From: Pedobacter sp. BMA
GTDB lineage: Bacteria > Bacteroidota > Bacteroidia > Sphingobacteriales > Sphingobacteriaceae
Length of the DNA: 64,000 nucleotides
Direction: 5' to 3'
Assembly (NCBI RefSeq): GCF_001027745.1
Contig: NZ_LECU01000005.1
Location: forward strand, 1-64,000
A model generated the notes under the pieces. That model saw nothing but the letters and a program-made list of their open reading frames with translations. It made no database searches and had not been told where the DNA came from. Each line of letters starts with the position of its first letter. The first letter of the stretch is position 1. This document shows, piece by piece, positions 9,185 to 18,425 of this stretch. The translations under genes and the position numbers were made by a program.

Positions 9185-10957
9185 CTACATCCGTTCCGGC
9201 GATATGATTCCCAATATCAACATACCGGAATTAATGATATCAGCAGTTTTTTTGCAAAGGTTTAAACGAAACTGTTTTGCTTCACCTGCCTCAGTTTTCA
9301 CAATTGGTGGAACTTCATGGTAGAATTTATTGAACAATTTAGCAAGTTCGTATAAATAATTTGCCAAACTTGCAGGACTATAAGCCTTCGCAGCGATGGC
9401 AATCTCAGCCGGATATTTGGCCAATTGCAAAATCATTTCAAGCTCCACATCAGAAATACCAGCAAAGCCAGAATCATTAACAGAAAACCGGTAATCCGCT
9501 TTTGCTAATAAAGATTTTATCCTGGCATGCGTATACTGAATAAATGGACCAGTATTGCCTTGAAAATCAATACTCTCCGCCGGATTAAACAATAACCGCT
9601 TTTTAGGTTCCACCTTTAAAAGGAAATACTTCAAAGCACCTAAACCAATATTCTTATAAAGTGCTTCCTTATCTTCTTCTGCAAAATCATTTGTTTTACC
9701 CAATTCCTCAGTTTTTTCCCTGGCAGTAGCAACCATGCTTTCAATCAGCTCATCAGCATCCACTACAGTTCCTTCACGGCTTTTCATTTTACCATTTGGC
9801 AAATCAACCATGCCATAAGATAAGTGATATAAACCTTTAGCCCAACTTTTACCCAGCTTCTCCAGAATGAGGAACAATACCTTAAAGTGGTAATCCTGCT
9901 CGTTACCTACCACATAAATCGACTCGTCCATATTGAAATCATCGTGTTTCATTTCTGCAGTACCTAAATCCTGCGTAATGTAAACCGACGTTCCGTCTGC
10001 ACGTAACACCAGCTTCTGGTCTAAGCCATCTTCAGTTAAATCTATCCAAACAGAACCATCTTCTTTTTTAAAGAAAACACCTTTTGCCAAACCTTCTTCA
10101 ACGGTACCTTTCCCAAGTAAATAAGTGTTACTCTCATAGTAAAACTTATCAAAATCAACACCGAGGTTTTTATACGTCACATTGAAACCAGCATAAACCC
10201 ATTCATTCATGGTTTTCCAAAGGGAAACCACTTCTTCATCCCCCTGCTCCCATTTCAAAAGCATTTGCTGAGCCTCTTTAATCAGTGGTGCATTCTTTTT
10301 TGCTTCTTCCTCTGTTTGTCCTTCAGCTTTTAATCCGTCAATTTCTTTTTTGTATTCTTTATCGAAGATTACATAGTATTTACCAACCAGATGGTCGCCT
10401 TTTAAGCCTGAGCTATCAGGTGTTTCACCATTGCCCCATTTCTGCCAGGCTAGCATAGACTTGCAGATATGGATTCCCCGGTCGTTTACCAGATTAACTT
10501 TAACAACATCATATCCGTAAGCTTTTAACAATTCTGACACCGAATAACCCAGAAGGTTATTCCTAACATGCCCCAAATGCAGCGGTTTGTTGGTATTTGG
10601 CGAAGAATACTCAACCATTACCTTTTTACCATTTGAAGGATAAACGCCGAAATCCGGAGACAGAACTTGTTCGTTGAATTGTTTAAGAAAGTAGCTTTCA
10701 GCAATACTTAAGTTGAGAAAACCTTTGACCACATTAAACCCGGTAATGTTCTCTACGTTAGTTACCAGATATTCCCCAATTTCGGTTGCCGTTTGCTCAG
10801 GCGATTTCTTAGATATTTTAGTAAAGGGGAATACAACAATTGTTGCCTGTCCTTCAAATTCTTTGCGGGTTTCCTGTATATTGATTACACTTTCAGCAAC
10901 TTCTTCATTATATAGTTCAAAGATTGCCTTCTGTGCTTCAGTAATAATAAAATTCAT
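9185..10957 (-). CDS. argS: Arginine--tRNA ligase
   Basis: Class I aminoacyl-tRNA synthetase charging tRNA-Arg with arginine in the cytoplasm. The frame is open upstream to 11017, but the family-typical start is the ATG at 10957 (MNFIITEAQKAIFELYNEE), giving 590 residues, close to the usual length. Visible in order: the N-terminal additional domain (GYLVTNVE-like region), the nucleotide-binding HIGH-type motif HLGHVRNNLLG about residue 130, the Rossmann-fold segments (LRADGTSVYITQDLGTAEMK, VGNEQDYHFK), the KMSKS-type motif PNGKMKSREG near residue 400, and the C-terminal anticodon-binding all-alpha domain (TGPFIQYTHARIKSLL). It is divergent from the arginine-deiminase gene and shares the intergenic space 10958-11102 with it. 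Confidence 0.97.
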   Translation of the reverse strand: MNFIITEAQKAIFELYNEEVAESVINIQETRKEFEGQATIVVFPFTKISKKSPEQTATEIGEYLVTNVENITGFNVVKGFLNLSIAESYFLKQFNEQVLSPDFGVYPSNGKKVMVEYSSPNTNKPLHLGHVRNNLLGYSVSELLKAYGYDVVKVNLVNDRGIHICKSMLAWQKWGNGETPDSSGLKGDHLVGKYYVIFDKEYKKEIDGLKAEGQTEEEAKKNAPLIKEAQQMLLKWEQGDEEVVSLWKTMNEWVYAGFNVTYKNLGVDFDKFYYESNTYLLGKGTVEEGLAKGVFFKKEDGSVWIDLTEDGLDQKLVLRADGTSVYITQDLGTAEMKHDDFNMDESIYVVGNEQDYHFKVLFLILEKLGKSWAKGLYHLSYGMVDLPNGKMKSREGTVVDADELIESMVATAREKTEELGKTNDFAEEDKEALYKNIGLGALKYFLLKVEPKKRLLFNPAESIDFQGNTGPFIQYTHARIKSLLAKADYRFSVNDSGFAGISDVELEMILQLAKYPAEIAIAAKAYSPASLANYLYELAKLFNKFYHEVPPIVKTEAGEAKQFRLNLCKKTADIINSGMLILGIISPERM

Positions 10958-11054
10958 GGGGTAAAAATAGGGATTAAAGCGGAAAGCTGAAAGACCAAAG
11001 CTGAAAGACTCGGGCAATAAAACAATCCCCGTACTTGCTACCTGTTATCCGCCA

Positions 11055-11085
11055 CTTGATACTACATAAAATTCTAATAGCTTTG
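11055..11085 (+). promoter_or_regulatory. Candidate promoter of the arginine deiminase/ctlX genes
   Basis: CTTG at 11055-11058 and TAGCTTTG at 11078-11085, separated by 19 bases, match the Bacteroidota -33/-7 pattern (TTTG ... TAnnTTTG). Transcription would begin near 11092, about 10 bases before the ATG at 11103. Confidence 0.6.
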
Positions 11086-11102
11086 TAACAACTAACTTAT
11101 TT

Positions 11103-12551
11103 ATGAGCGAGCAGAATACAGATTTTAAAGTAGGCGTAAACACCGAAATTGGCCGGTTACGTAAATTATTGATTCATAGTCCCGATAGCGGCCTTGGAAA
11201 GGTAGTACCTTCTAAGGCGCAAGACTGGCTGTTTGAAGATATTGTACATTTAGATACCATCCGAAAAGGCGAATACGACTACTATATCAAACTGTTAATG
11301 TATTTCCTTGATCCCGAAAAAATAAAAGGAAAGCTTGCAAATATCGATTCGGAAGAGGGAAACCGGAATTTCTTCAAACCCAATCATCCTGATTTCCATC
11401 ATTCGAAATCTGTCATAGAAATTCAGAATCTATTAAGCGAAATGTTGGAAAATGAATCGATCCGGAAAAAATTAGTTGCTGCTGTTTGTGCCATTGAAGG
11501 CTGTACCTATAAGGTTCAGATACAGCTTACAAACACAGATCCTAAAGAGCTTGCTGAAATCTTTATATCCGGCACGCTGGCCAATGATACCATGATCTTT
11601 GCACCAATTCCAAATCTGATATTTACCCGTGACGTAGGTACAACCATAAATAACCATATTCTTTTAAATAAACCTGCAAAAAAAGCACGGGTCCGCGAAA
11701 CACTTTTGATGCGTTATATTTTCTTTAATCATCCCCTGTTTGCAAATTATCAGGATAAGGTGCTGGAAATCCCCGACGTAACCATGCATTTCCTGCGCCC
11801 GGGTGATGAACCCGCTTTCAGTACCACTTTGGAAGGTGGTGATGTGATGATGGTAAGTCCGAATCATGTGCTCATTGGCTGCAGTGAGCGTACCTCTGAA
11901 CATGGCGCTAATGAAGCGATAAAACTGCTTTTTGAAAACGATGTGGTAGAAAAGGTCACCGTAGTTAAAATACCGAGTAAACGTGACTATATGCACCTGG
12001 ATACTGTATTTACACAGGTGAAACGCAATACCTGGGTAATACTGAATTCAATTGCGCACTCACCGAAATATAATCCTTTTGAACCCATTAATTTCTTAAA
12101 AGAACCTGAAAAGCTCGAAGCGACCACAGCAATTCAGTTTACCAAAGCTAATCCTCAGGCACCCAAACATTTTGAGCATGTAGAAGCTTTATTGAATGAC
12201 ATCAGTCAGAATGACCTGAAAAGCAATGAGCCAACCAAAATCATCTACAGTGGAAACAATACCTTTCCATATGATTCCAGGGAACAATGGACCGATTCGT
12301 GTAACCTTCTCGCAATAAAAGAAGGAGTTGTATTAGGATACGATAGAAACGACAAAACGGTAGAAGCTTTCAAAGCCGCCGGCTTTAATGTTGTTGATGT
12401 GAAAGATTTGATCCAGGACTTAGAAGCTGGTAAAGTAGATATCGAAACCATTACGGATACATTAATTTTAATGCCATCAGCAGAACTCTCCCGCGCACGC
12501 GGAGGCTTTCACTGTATGAGCTTACCAATATTGAGGGATAATTTAAGTTAA
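11103..12551 (+). CDS. Arginine deiminase family protein
   Basis: A 482-residue cytoplasmic protein of the guanidino-group modifying enzyme superfamily. Recognisable blocks: GVNTEIGRLRKLLIHSPD at the start, the FTRDVG substrate-binding block, EGGDVMMVSPNHVLIGCSERTSEHGANEA, and the C-terminal catalytic-cysteine block RGGFHCMSLP. Such enzymes hydrolyse arginine to citrulline and ammonia through a covalent thiouronium on the Cys. It is longer than a classical deiminase of about 410 residues, mainly because of an insertion after the first block (residues about 40-150). The next gene, ctlX, begins 10 bases after the stop, so both are likely one transcript and act in arginine/citrulline turnover. 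A standard arcA assignment is plausible but not certain because of the extra length. Confidence 0.85.
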   Translation: MSEQNTDFKVGVNTEIGRLRKLLIHSPDSGLGKVVPSKAQDWLFEDIVHLDTIRKGEYDYYIKLLMYFLDPEKIKGKLANIDSEEGNRNFFKPNHPDFHHSKSVIEIQNLLSEMLENESIRKKLVAAVCAIEGCTYKVQIQLTNTDPKELAEIFISGTLANDTMIFAPIPNLIFTRDVGTTINNHILLNKPAKKARVRETLLMRYIFFNHPLFANYQDKVLEIPDVTMHFLRPGDEPAFSTTLEGGDVMMVSPNHVLIGCSERTSEHGANEAIKLLFENDVVEKVTVVKIPSKRDYMHLDTVFTQVKRNTWVILNSIAHSPKYNPFEPINFLKEPEKLEATTAIQFTKANPQAPKHFEHVEALLNDISQNDLKSNEPTKIIYSGNNTFPYDSREQWTDSCNLLAIKEGVVLGYDRNDKTVEAFKAAGFNVVDVKDLIQDLEAGKVDIETITDTLILMPSAELSRARGGFHCMSLPILRDNLS

Positions 12552-12561
12552 AGAAAACATA

Positions 12562-13473
12562 ATGCAAACAACAAGCCACCTCCTAATGATTCGCCCTGTT
12601 GATTTTAAGTTCAACGAGCAAACTGCAGAAAACAATAAATTCCAGGTAGCCTCTCAACACGCTAATGTGCAGGCACAAGCGCTAAAGGAATTTGACAATT
12701 TTGCAGAATTATTGAGAAATAACAACGTTGATGTGAAGGTAATTGATGACACGCTCGAACCGGAGACACCTGACTCAATTTTTCCAAATAACTGGGTTTC
12801 ATTTCACGAAGACGGATCGGTTTATCTTTACCCTATGTTTTCCGAAAACAGAAGACAGGAGCGCAGGCGGGACATCCTGGATGAGTTAAGTAAACAATTT
12901 GACATCAAACACGTCAACGATTTAAGTTTTTATGAATTTCAGGAGTCCTATCTTGAAGGAACAGGCAGTATGGTGTTGGATCGGGTAAACAAAATTGCCT
13001 ACGCCTGCCTAAGCATCAGAACAGATGTAAGTGCGCTGAATAACTTCTGCCAGCTGGCTGAATATAAATCGGTGATTTTCCATGCTGTTGATGGAAGTGG
13101 ATTTCCGATCTACCATACCAATGTGATGATGTGTCTCGGAGATCGCTTTGCCGTGATCTGCCTTGAATCGATTCCCAATCAGCACGAAAAAAGCTTCTTG
13201 AAACAGGTACTGAGCAGTTCAGGTAAAGAAATTATTGAAATTAGCCTTGACCAGATGAATCGTTTTGCAGGCAATATGCTACAGGTTTCGAACAAAGACG
13301 GGGAAAGCTTACTGGTGATGTCGGCCCAGGCCTACAATTCACTAAATAATGAAAAGATCCATGCACTTGAAAAATACAGCCGCATCATTTATTCAGCAAT
13401 AGATACAATCGAAACAAATGGCGGCGGAAGTGCCAGGTGCATGCTAGCAGAGATCCATTTGCCTCAGATGTAA
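12562..13473 (+). CDS. ctlX: Citrulline utilisation hydrolase CtlX-like (amidinotransferase superfamily)
   Basis: A 303-residue protein opening with HLLMIRPVDFKFNEQTAENN and containing PDSIFPNNWVSFHEDGSVYLYPM, EGTGSMVLDRVNKIAYACLS, HTNVMMCLGDRFAVIC and the terminal active-site block TNGGGSARCMLAEI with its Cys near residue 297. These are the blocks of the CtlX/dimethylargininase-like branch, found next to arginine-catabolic genes in Bacteroidota. It directly follows the arginine deiminase-family gene, which supports a role downstream of citrulline production. The exact reaction is inferred from the family name, not seen in the sequence. Its 3' end is shortly followed by the PhnA-like gene. 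Confidence 0.8.
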   Translation: MQTTSHLLMIRPVDFKFNEQTAENNKFQVASQHANVQAQALKEFDNFAELLRNNNVDVKVIDDTLEPETPDSIFPNNWVSFHEDGSVYLYPMFSENRRQERRRDILDELSKQFDIKHVNDLSFYEFQESYLEGTGSMVLDRVNKIAYACLSIRTDVSALNNFCQLAEYKSVIFHAVDGSGFPIYHTNVMMCLGDRFAVICLESIPNQHEKSFLKQVLSSSGKEIIEISLDQMNRFAGNMLQVSNKDGESLLVMSAQAYNSLNNEKIHALEKYSRIIYSAIDTIETNGGGSARCMLAEIHLPQM

Positions 13474-13535
13474 GCAGGATCATTTGCGCTATTCCGATAA
13501 GTTTTGCTACTTTCGCCGAAAATCTGAATAGCAAT

Positions 13536-14114
13536 ATGTCTTTAGCACAACAACTACAAACACGGTCTGGCAATAAATGCGAGTTGTGTACTTCAACTAA
13601 TCACTTATCTATTTATGAAGTACCGCCAACGAGCAATCCAAACGCCGACAATAGCATTCTGGTTTGTAATATCTGTTTAAATCAGATTGAAAAAAGAGAA
13701 CAACTTGATGCCAGTCATTGGAAAGCCTTAACTGAAACGATGTGGTCGGAATTTACGCCCGTACAAGTGGCAGCATGGAGAATGTTAAGTCGTTTAAGAA
13801 ACGAAGGCTGGGCAGCTGATAGTTTAGATATTCTGTACCTGGATGATGAAACTTTAGAATGGGCAAAGAAAACAGGCGACCACGAGCAGGATGGTACAGT
13901 AGAATTCCACCAGGATAGTAATGGAACCCGGTTATACGAGGGAGATACCGTTGTGTTAGTCAAAACACTGGATGTAAAAGGCTCTACCCTCAGTGCGAAG
14001 CTGGGTACAGTGGTCAAAAACATCCGACTGGTTCACGATAATACGGAACAAATTGAAGGTAAAGTAGAAGGCCAAACCATCGTAATCCTCACCAAATATT
14101 TAAGGAAAGGTTAA
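13536..14114 (+). CDS. PhnA-type zinc-ribbon protein
   Basis: 192 residues from the ATG at 13536 (MSLAQQLQTRSGNKCELC). The frame is open further upstream, but that part overlaps ctlX and lies outside the family. The N-terminus has a zinc-binding CELC ... CNIC arrangement; the C-terminal domain has the PhnA block GTVVKNIRLVHDNTEQIEGKVEGQTIVILTKYLRK. Despite the historic name (alkylphosphonate uptake), the family role is not settled. There are no phosphonate genes nearby. It may be read from the ctlX transcript. Confidence 0.85.
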   Translation: MSLAQQLQTRSGNKCELCTSTNHLSIYEVPPTSNPNADNSILVCNICLNQIEKREQLDASHWKALTETMWSEFTPVQVAAWRMLSRLRNEGWAADSLDILYLDDETLEWAKKTGDHEQDGTVEFHQDSNGTRLYEGDTVVLVKTLDVKGSTLSAKLGTVVKNIRLVHDNTEQIEGKVEGQTIVILTKYLRKG

Positions 14115-14215
14115 AATTCTTAGCTCATTGCGGGTTACAAAACAATCTGTATTAAAAGAGAGATTGCTTCGTACCTCGCAATGATAAACAGTTATTTAAC
14201 GACACTCGTGTAAAT

Positions 14216-14449
14216 TTACCAAACCGGCGGTGCATAAAAATTCTGGAGGTTTTCACAGTTAAAACCATATCTGGTTAACAGGGAAACCGCATCACCAATT
14301 TTATCAACACTCGAGTCGATTCTTAAAATTTTATCTGAATCAGTCAGATCGACACTCCAGGTAGCGCCGGAAAGTAAATTATTCAGGTGCTGAGCAATCT
14401 TATTCAGTTCAACTCCTGTTTGAATGTTCGTTTTGAAAATTGAGATCAT
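14216..14449 (-). CDS. Small conserved-type protein, HMA-like fold (77 aa)
   Basis: The sequence MISIFKTNIQTGVELNKIAQ ... WSVDLTDSDKILRID ... AVSLLTRYGFNCENL alternates strand and helix in the beta-alpha-beta-beta-alpha-beta order of heavy-metal-associated (ferredoxin-like) domains, but it lacks the metal-binding CxxC. It sits alone between converging and diverging neighbours. No function can be assigned. Coding status is supported by clean codon use and a start preceded by an A/T-rich upstream region. Confidence 0.6.
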   Translation of the reverse strand: MISIFKTNIQTGVELNKIAQHLNNLLSGATWSVDLTDSDKILRIDSSVDKIGDAVSLLTRYGFNCENLQNFYAPPVW

Positions 14450-14639
14450 GATGTAGAATTTAATCGTTTTTGTTAAGGTTTAGAGGGGTAGACGGTTGAG
14501 TAGCGGAATTACTTTAAAAAAAATGAAAATAATTAGCAACGCATTTTCCTATGCTCCGTTTCCTTACCGTAAAAATATTTTCAATAAAGATTAATTCTCG
14601 ATTTAAAATTACATTTTTGCAAAAATTATTAATAACTAA

Positions 14640-16028
14640 ATGCAGAGTTACTCAGAATTTCTCGATCTAAGCGTTGGCTTTCCGCAGGAAGGCTTTGATG
14701 TGTTGGATGATGAATTATATTTTCAGGACTTAAACCTGATGGAAATGATTGAAACCTACGGTACTCCCCTACGTTTCACATACTTACCGCTGGTGAGCAA
14801 GAAAATTCAGCAAGCGAAGATTCTTTTCCAGACTGCCATATTAAAGAATAATTACCGTGGCGATTACAAGTATTGCTATTGTACCAAAAGCTCGCATTTC
14901 AGACACATTGTTGAAGAAGCACTGAAGAACAATATTCACCTTGAAACTTCCTCTGCTTTTGACATGCCAATGGTAGATGCCCTTGAGAAGAAAGGTCACT
15001 TAACAAAAGATACCACCATTATCTGTAATGGCTTTAAAACTTATCAGTACAAGCAATATATTATCGATATGTTGCACGACGGTTATAAAAACATCATCCC
15101 GGTTTTAGATAATAAGGAAGAATTTAACCTGTATGATGATGAGGTTGAAATGGAAGAACCTTGTAACCTGGGTATCCGGATTGCTGCAGAGGAGCAGCCA
15201 GATTCCCAATTCTATACCTCCCGTTTAGGGGTACGTATGGAAGATGTAATCGATTTTTATAATAATAAGATCGTTCACAATCCAAATTTCAAAGTGAAAT
15301 TACTTCACTTTTTTATCAATTCGGGAATAACCGATTCTCCTTATTACTGGAATGAACTGGAAAAATATGTAACCCTATACTGTAAATTCAAAAAAATCAA
15401 TCCTGATCTTGATACGCTGGATATTGGTGGAGGTATGCCGTTCAAAGATTCACTGGTATTCGATTTCGATTACGAATACATGGTAAACGAAATCGTGAAA
15501 CGGATTAAGGAAATCTGTGCTATTCACGATGTAATGGAACCAGATATTATTACTGAATTCGGTAAGTACACTGTGGCAGAAGCCTCCGGAATTTTATATA
15601 AAGTATTAGGGCGTAAGCAACAAAACGACCGTGAGCGTTGGTTAATGCTGGATGGTTCTTTCATTACTAATTTACCCGATGTATGGGCATTAAATCAAAA
15701 ATACATCCTTCTTCCAATCAACAACTGGGATGCTGAATACGAGCGTGTCAATTTAGGTGGTATTACCTGCGATGGTCAGGATTACTATAACCAGGAAGCC
15801 CACATGAATAGCGTATTTATGCCTAAAACCCGTAAGGTTCAATACCTGGGTTTCTTTCATACTGGTGCCTATCAAGAGGTATTGAGCGGTTACGGAGGTA
15901 TTCACCACTGTTTACTTCCAAGTCCGAAACACGTGCTAATCCGCAGGAACCGCGATGAAAGTTTCAACTTCGAGGTTTTCGGAGAAGAGCAAAATAGTAA
16001 GCAGGTATTGAAGATTCTGGGTTATTAA
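14640..16028 (+). CDS. speA: Arginine decarboxylase (PLP, alanine-racemase-fold type)
   Basis: A 462-residue PLP-dependent decarboxylase of fold type III. The PLP-lysine region reads YKYCYCTKSSHFRHIVEEAL near residues 78-97, followed by HLETSSAFDMPMVDAL, the glycine-rich phosphate-binding block DTLDIGGGMPFKDSL, and TEFGKYTVAEASGILYKVLGRK. The second-domain Cys/Asp blocks (GGITCDGQDYYN) are present. It converts arginine to agmatine, the first step of polyamine synthesis. It is much shorter than the E. coli biosynthetic SpeA (about 650 residues), as is usual for this Bacteroidota branch. Proximity to argS, the deiminase and ctlX makes an arginine-metabolism group. A diaminopimelate/ornithine-type substrate cannot be fully excluded. 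Confidence 0.85.
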   Translation: MQSYSEFLDLSVGFPQEGFDVLDDELYFQDLNLMEMIETYGTPLRFTYLPLVSKKIQQAKILFQTAILKNNYRGDYKYCYCTKSSHFRHIVEEALKNNIHLETSSAFDMPMVDALEKKGHLTKDTTIICNGFKTYQYKQYIIDMLHDGYKNIIPVLDNKEEFNLYDDEVEMEEPCNLGIRIAAEEQPDSQFYTSRLGVRMEDVIDFYNNKIVHNPNFKVKLLHFFINSGITDSPYYWNELEKYVTLYCKFKKINPDLDTLDIGGGMPFKDSLVFDFDYEYMVNEIVKRIKEICAIHDVMEPDIITEFGKYTVAEASGILYKVLGRKQQNDRERWLMLDGSFITNLPDVWALNQKYILLPINNWDAEYERVNLGGITCDGQDYYNQEAHMNSVFMPKTRKVQYLGFFHTGAYQEVLSGYGGIHHCLLPSPKHVLIRRNRDESFNFEVFGEEQNSKQVLKILGY

Positions 16029-16054
16029 CCTGGTATAATAAAATTTTAAATCAG

Positions 16055-16087
16055 AAAGCGCTGGGTAATCACTCAGCGCTTTTTTTG
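16055..16087 (+). terminator. Intrinsic terminator of the arginine decarboxylase gene
   Basis: AGCGCTGgG and CtCAGCGCT pair around a short loop 27 bases after the stop codon, followed by seven T residues. Confidence 0.88.
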
Positions 16088-16171
16088 TTCATTGGTCATT
16101 ATGAGGTACGAAATATTTCTTTGCCGTATTTTCTTTATTAACTTAGCAGACAGTTAAAAAACTACCACATT

Positions 16172-17068
16172 ATGAAATTCGGACAAGTAGAAGACCCTTC
16201 CATTATAGATTTCACCCTACCGGCAGATGCGCCGGAAACAGCCGCAATTTTAGCTGCAAATAAACCCAAACAAAAGTTTCACGCATCTGTGGGTTGTGCA
16301 AAATGGAACAAAGCTGATTTAAAAGGTTTTTATCCAAAAGGAACCAAAGATGAGTTGACCTATTATTCTACTCAATTCAATTCAGTCGAACTTAACTCTA
16401 CTTTTTATGGCATGCCAGTGAGCGATCAGGTAATTACCTGGAAAGAAAAAACACCTGCTGACTTCAGGTTTTTCCCCAAATTAACCAATACTATAAGTCA
16501 TTTCAAAAGGTTAATCAACGTCAAGGAACCTGTTGAACAGTTTTGTGATGCCATCAGCAACTTCGAAGACAAGCTAGGAATGACCTTTCTTCAGCTGCAT
16601 GATAATTTTAAACCAAAAGATTTTGACCGGTTAAAAATAGTGGTAAACGAATTTCCTAAGGTAATTCCCCTAGGCGTAGAAGTTCGAAACAGAGAGTGGT
16701 TCTCCAATACAGCCATCGCAAAAGAGTTTGCCCAGCTATTTGAGGATACTGGCATAGCCAATATCATTGTGGATACTGCCGGACGCAGAGATATGCTCCA
16801 CATGCGCCTTACCACGCCGACAGCTTTTATACGCTATGTGGGTGCCAATCACGAAAGCGATTATTCCAGATTAGATGAATGGGTAGACCGTATTGTAAGC
16901 TGGAAAGAACAAGGACTTCAAAATCTCTATTTCTTTGTTCACCAGAATGTAGAGTTAGCTTCCCCTCTTCTATCTGCCTATTTTATTCAAAAATTAAATA
17001 AAGCCATTGGAACAGATTTGAAGATTCCGAAAATGGCTGATGACAAAACCCCACCAACTCTATTTTAA
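16172..17068 (+). CDS. DUF72 (YecE-like) protein
   Basis: A 298-residue cytoplasmic protein with the DUF72 blocks in order: HASVGCAKWNKADLKGFYPKGTKDELTYYS, FNSVELNSTFYGMP, DFRFFPKLTNTISHFKRL, FLQLHDNF, PLGVEVRNREWF and YRLDEWVDR-like C-terminal helix. The family adopts a TIM-barrel-like fold; its biochemical role is unknown. It is monocistronic, with a strong bidirectional terminator after it. Confidence 0.9.
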   Translation: MKFGQVEDPSIIDFTLPADAPETAAILAANKPKQKFHASVGCAKWNKADLKGFYPKGTKDELTYYSTQFNSVELNSTFYGMPVSDQVITWKEKTPADFRFFPKLTNTISHFKRLINVKEPVEQFCDAISNFEDKLGMTFLQLHDNFKPKDFDRLKIVVNEFPKVIPLGVEVRNREWFSNTAIAKEFAQLFEDTGIANIIVDTAGRRDMLHMRLTTPTAFIRYVGANHESDYSRLDEWVDRIVSWKEQGLQNLYFFVHQNVELASPLLSAYFIQKLNKAIGTDLKIPKMADDKTPPTLF

Positions 17069-17076
17069 GAATTAAA

Positions 17077-17108
17077 AAGGTCTTGCGATATTAAAACAGC
17101 AAGACCTT
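17077..17108. terminator. Bidirectional intrinsic terminator
   Basis: A perfect 10-bp stem (AAGGTCTTGC with GCAAGACCTT) and 12-nt loop between the convergent DUF72 gene (ends 17068) and MFS gene (ends 17114), with A and T runs on the outer flanks. Confidence 0.88.
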
Positions 17109-17113
17109 TATCA

Positions 17114-18355
17114 TTAGTTAGCCACCTGTAAACGTTGCCGTTTATATAATATAGCGCTGGCCAGGATTAAGCCTAACACCACAACTCCTAAACTAAAAGG
17201 GAAAAGATAGTTCATACCAAATCCGGTCGATATTGCACCCAGCAAAGGCCCGGTAATGCCTAAAGAAAGATCAATAAATAGGCCATAATTCCCCAAAGCC
17301 GATCCCTGACTGGATGCTGGAACCAATCGAACAGCTTCTACCCCAAGTGCCGGAAAAACAAGAGAAAAACCCAATCCCGCGATTCCTGCACCGATAAAAG
17401 TAAACGTCGGATTTACCGACAAGGCAATGATGCCTAACCCGACCACTTCCATGCTTAAGCAGGCAATAGCAGTTTTCATACCACCATACTGATCAATGGC
17501 CCTGGCAAAAATTAACCTACCCAAAACAAACATCACACTAAAAATCGACAGGCAGAATACCGCACCGGCCCAGTGTAAATAAGAATAATAGATAGTGATG
17601 AAGGTAGAAATCGCTCCAAAACCTATTCCGCCTGCAGCTAAACACAAGCCATAGGGCGTAACCTTTTTTAATACATGCAAAAATGACTGAGGGGCCTCTT
17701 TACTCATTCCAATAATATTCAACTTGCTATTCGCATAAGCCAGACCAGCAATACCGATCAGAATAATAAATATGGCAATATACTCAATGCCAAATGCACT
17801 ACTGATCAGCACGCCTAGAGGAGCACCAGCAGCGAGTGCACCATAATTACCAATTCCGTTGTAACTGATGGCCCTGGCTGTATGTGCCGGGCCCACTTTG
17901 AGTATTGCCCAATTGATCGGACTCGCGCCAACCAAACCTTCAGCAAAACCGGTAACCAGTCGCATTATTACTAGAAGTATCAAGCTTAGCATCCTATACT
18001 CACTTAAAAAAGCGACAGCTAACAACACCACACCGCTCAGAATAAAACCAGCCATACTCATTAAAACGGCAGGCTTAGGCCCCTTCTTGTCTACAATTTT
18101 TCCAGCAAAACCACGAAAGAGAAAAGTCGCAGCATACTGTATACTGATGACTACTCCGGCAACCATTGTGCTATAAGCCAGGTTGGCATGAAGATACTGC
18201 GGCAATACCGCTAGTGTTAGTCCAATCGTGAAATAGCCTAAAAAAGTGAAAGCCACATAACTCACGATGGTTAAGTTGATATTTTCGATGACGGATTTTT
18301 CGGATTCGGAAGGCATAACAATAATTGAATTGCTAATTTCCTTAAAATCCTGCAA
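17114..18355 (-). CDS. MFS transporter (YhhS/arabinose-efflux-like)
   Basis: A 413-residue major facilitator with twelve predicted spans. The loop 2-3 signature reads RGFAGKIVDKKGPKPAVLMS (residues about 80-100), with GLVGASPINWAI, SYNGIGNYGALAAGAPLGV and the second-half equivalent GRLIFARAIDQYGGMKTAIA. The C-terminal half contains FPALGVEAVRLVPASSQGSALGNYGLFIDLSLG, typical of YhhS-like efflux members. Start uncertain: the ATG at 18316 (MPSESEKS) would remove 13 residues with no loss to the transmembrane part. Substrate unknown. The divergent intergenic region has nothing distinctive. Confidence 0.88.
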   Translation of the reverse strand: MQDFKEISNSIIVMPSESEKSVIENINLTIVSYVAFTFLGYFTIGLTLAVLPQYLHANLAYSTMVAGVVISIQYAATFLFRGFAGKIVDKKGPKPAVLMSMAGFILSGVVLLAVAFLSEYRMLSLILLVIMRLVTGFAEGLVGASPINWAILKVGPAHTARAISYNGIGNYGALAAGAPLGVLISSAFGIEYIAIFIILIGIAGLAYANSKLNIIGMSKEAPQSFLHVLKKVTPYGLCLAAGGIGFGAISTFITIYYSYLHWAGAVFCLSIFSVMFVLGRLIFARAIDQYGGMKTAIACLSMEVVGLGIIALSVNPTFTFIGAGIAGLGFSLVFPALGVEAVRLVPASSQGSALGNYGLFIDLSLGITGPLLGAISTGFGMNYLFPFSLGVVVLGLILASAILYKRQRLQVAN

Positions 18356-18425
18356 TAGTACAGGCTAAAATTAAGAGTTTGACTTTCAAAAAACAGTTAG
18401 TGTATATTTAACACGAACCTGCCTG

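Noticed and set aside
10958..11017. N-terminal extension of argS up to 11017
   Set aside because: The extra 20 residues precede the family-typical MNFIITEAQ start and lie in the shared upstream region of the divergent gene.
13437..13535. Upstream start of the PhnA-like protein
   Set aside because: That region overlaps the end of ctlX and lacks the PhnA start; the ATG at 13536 fits the family.
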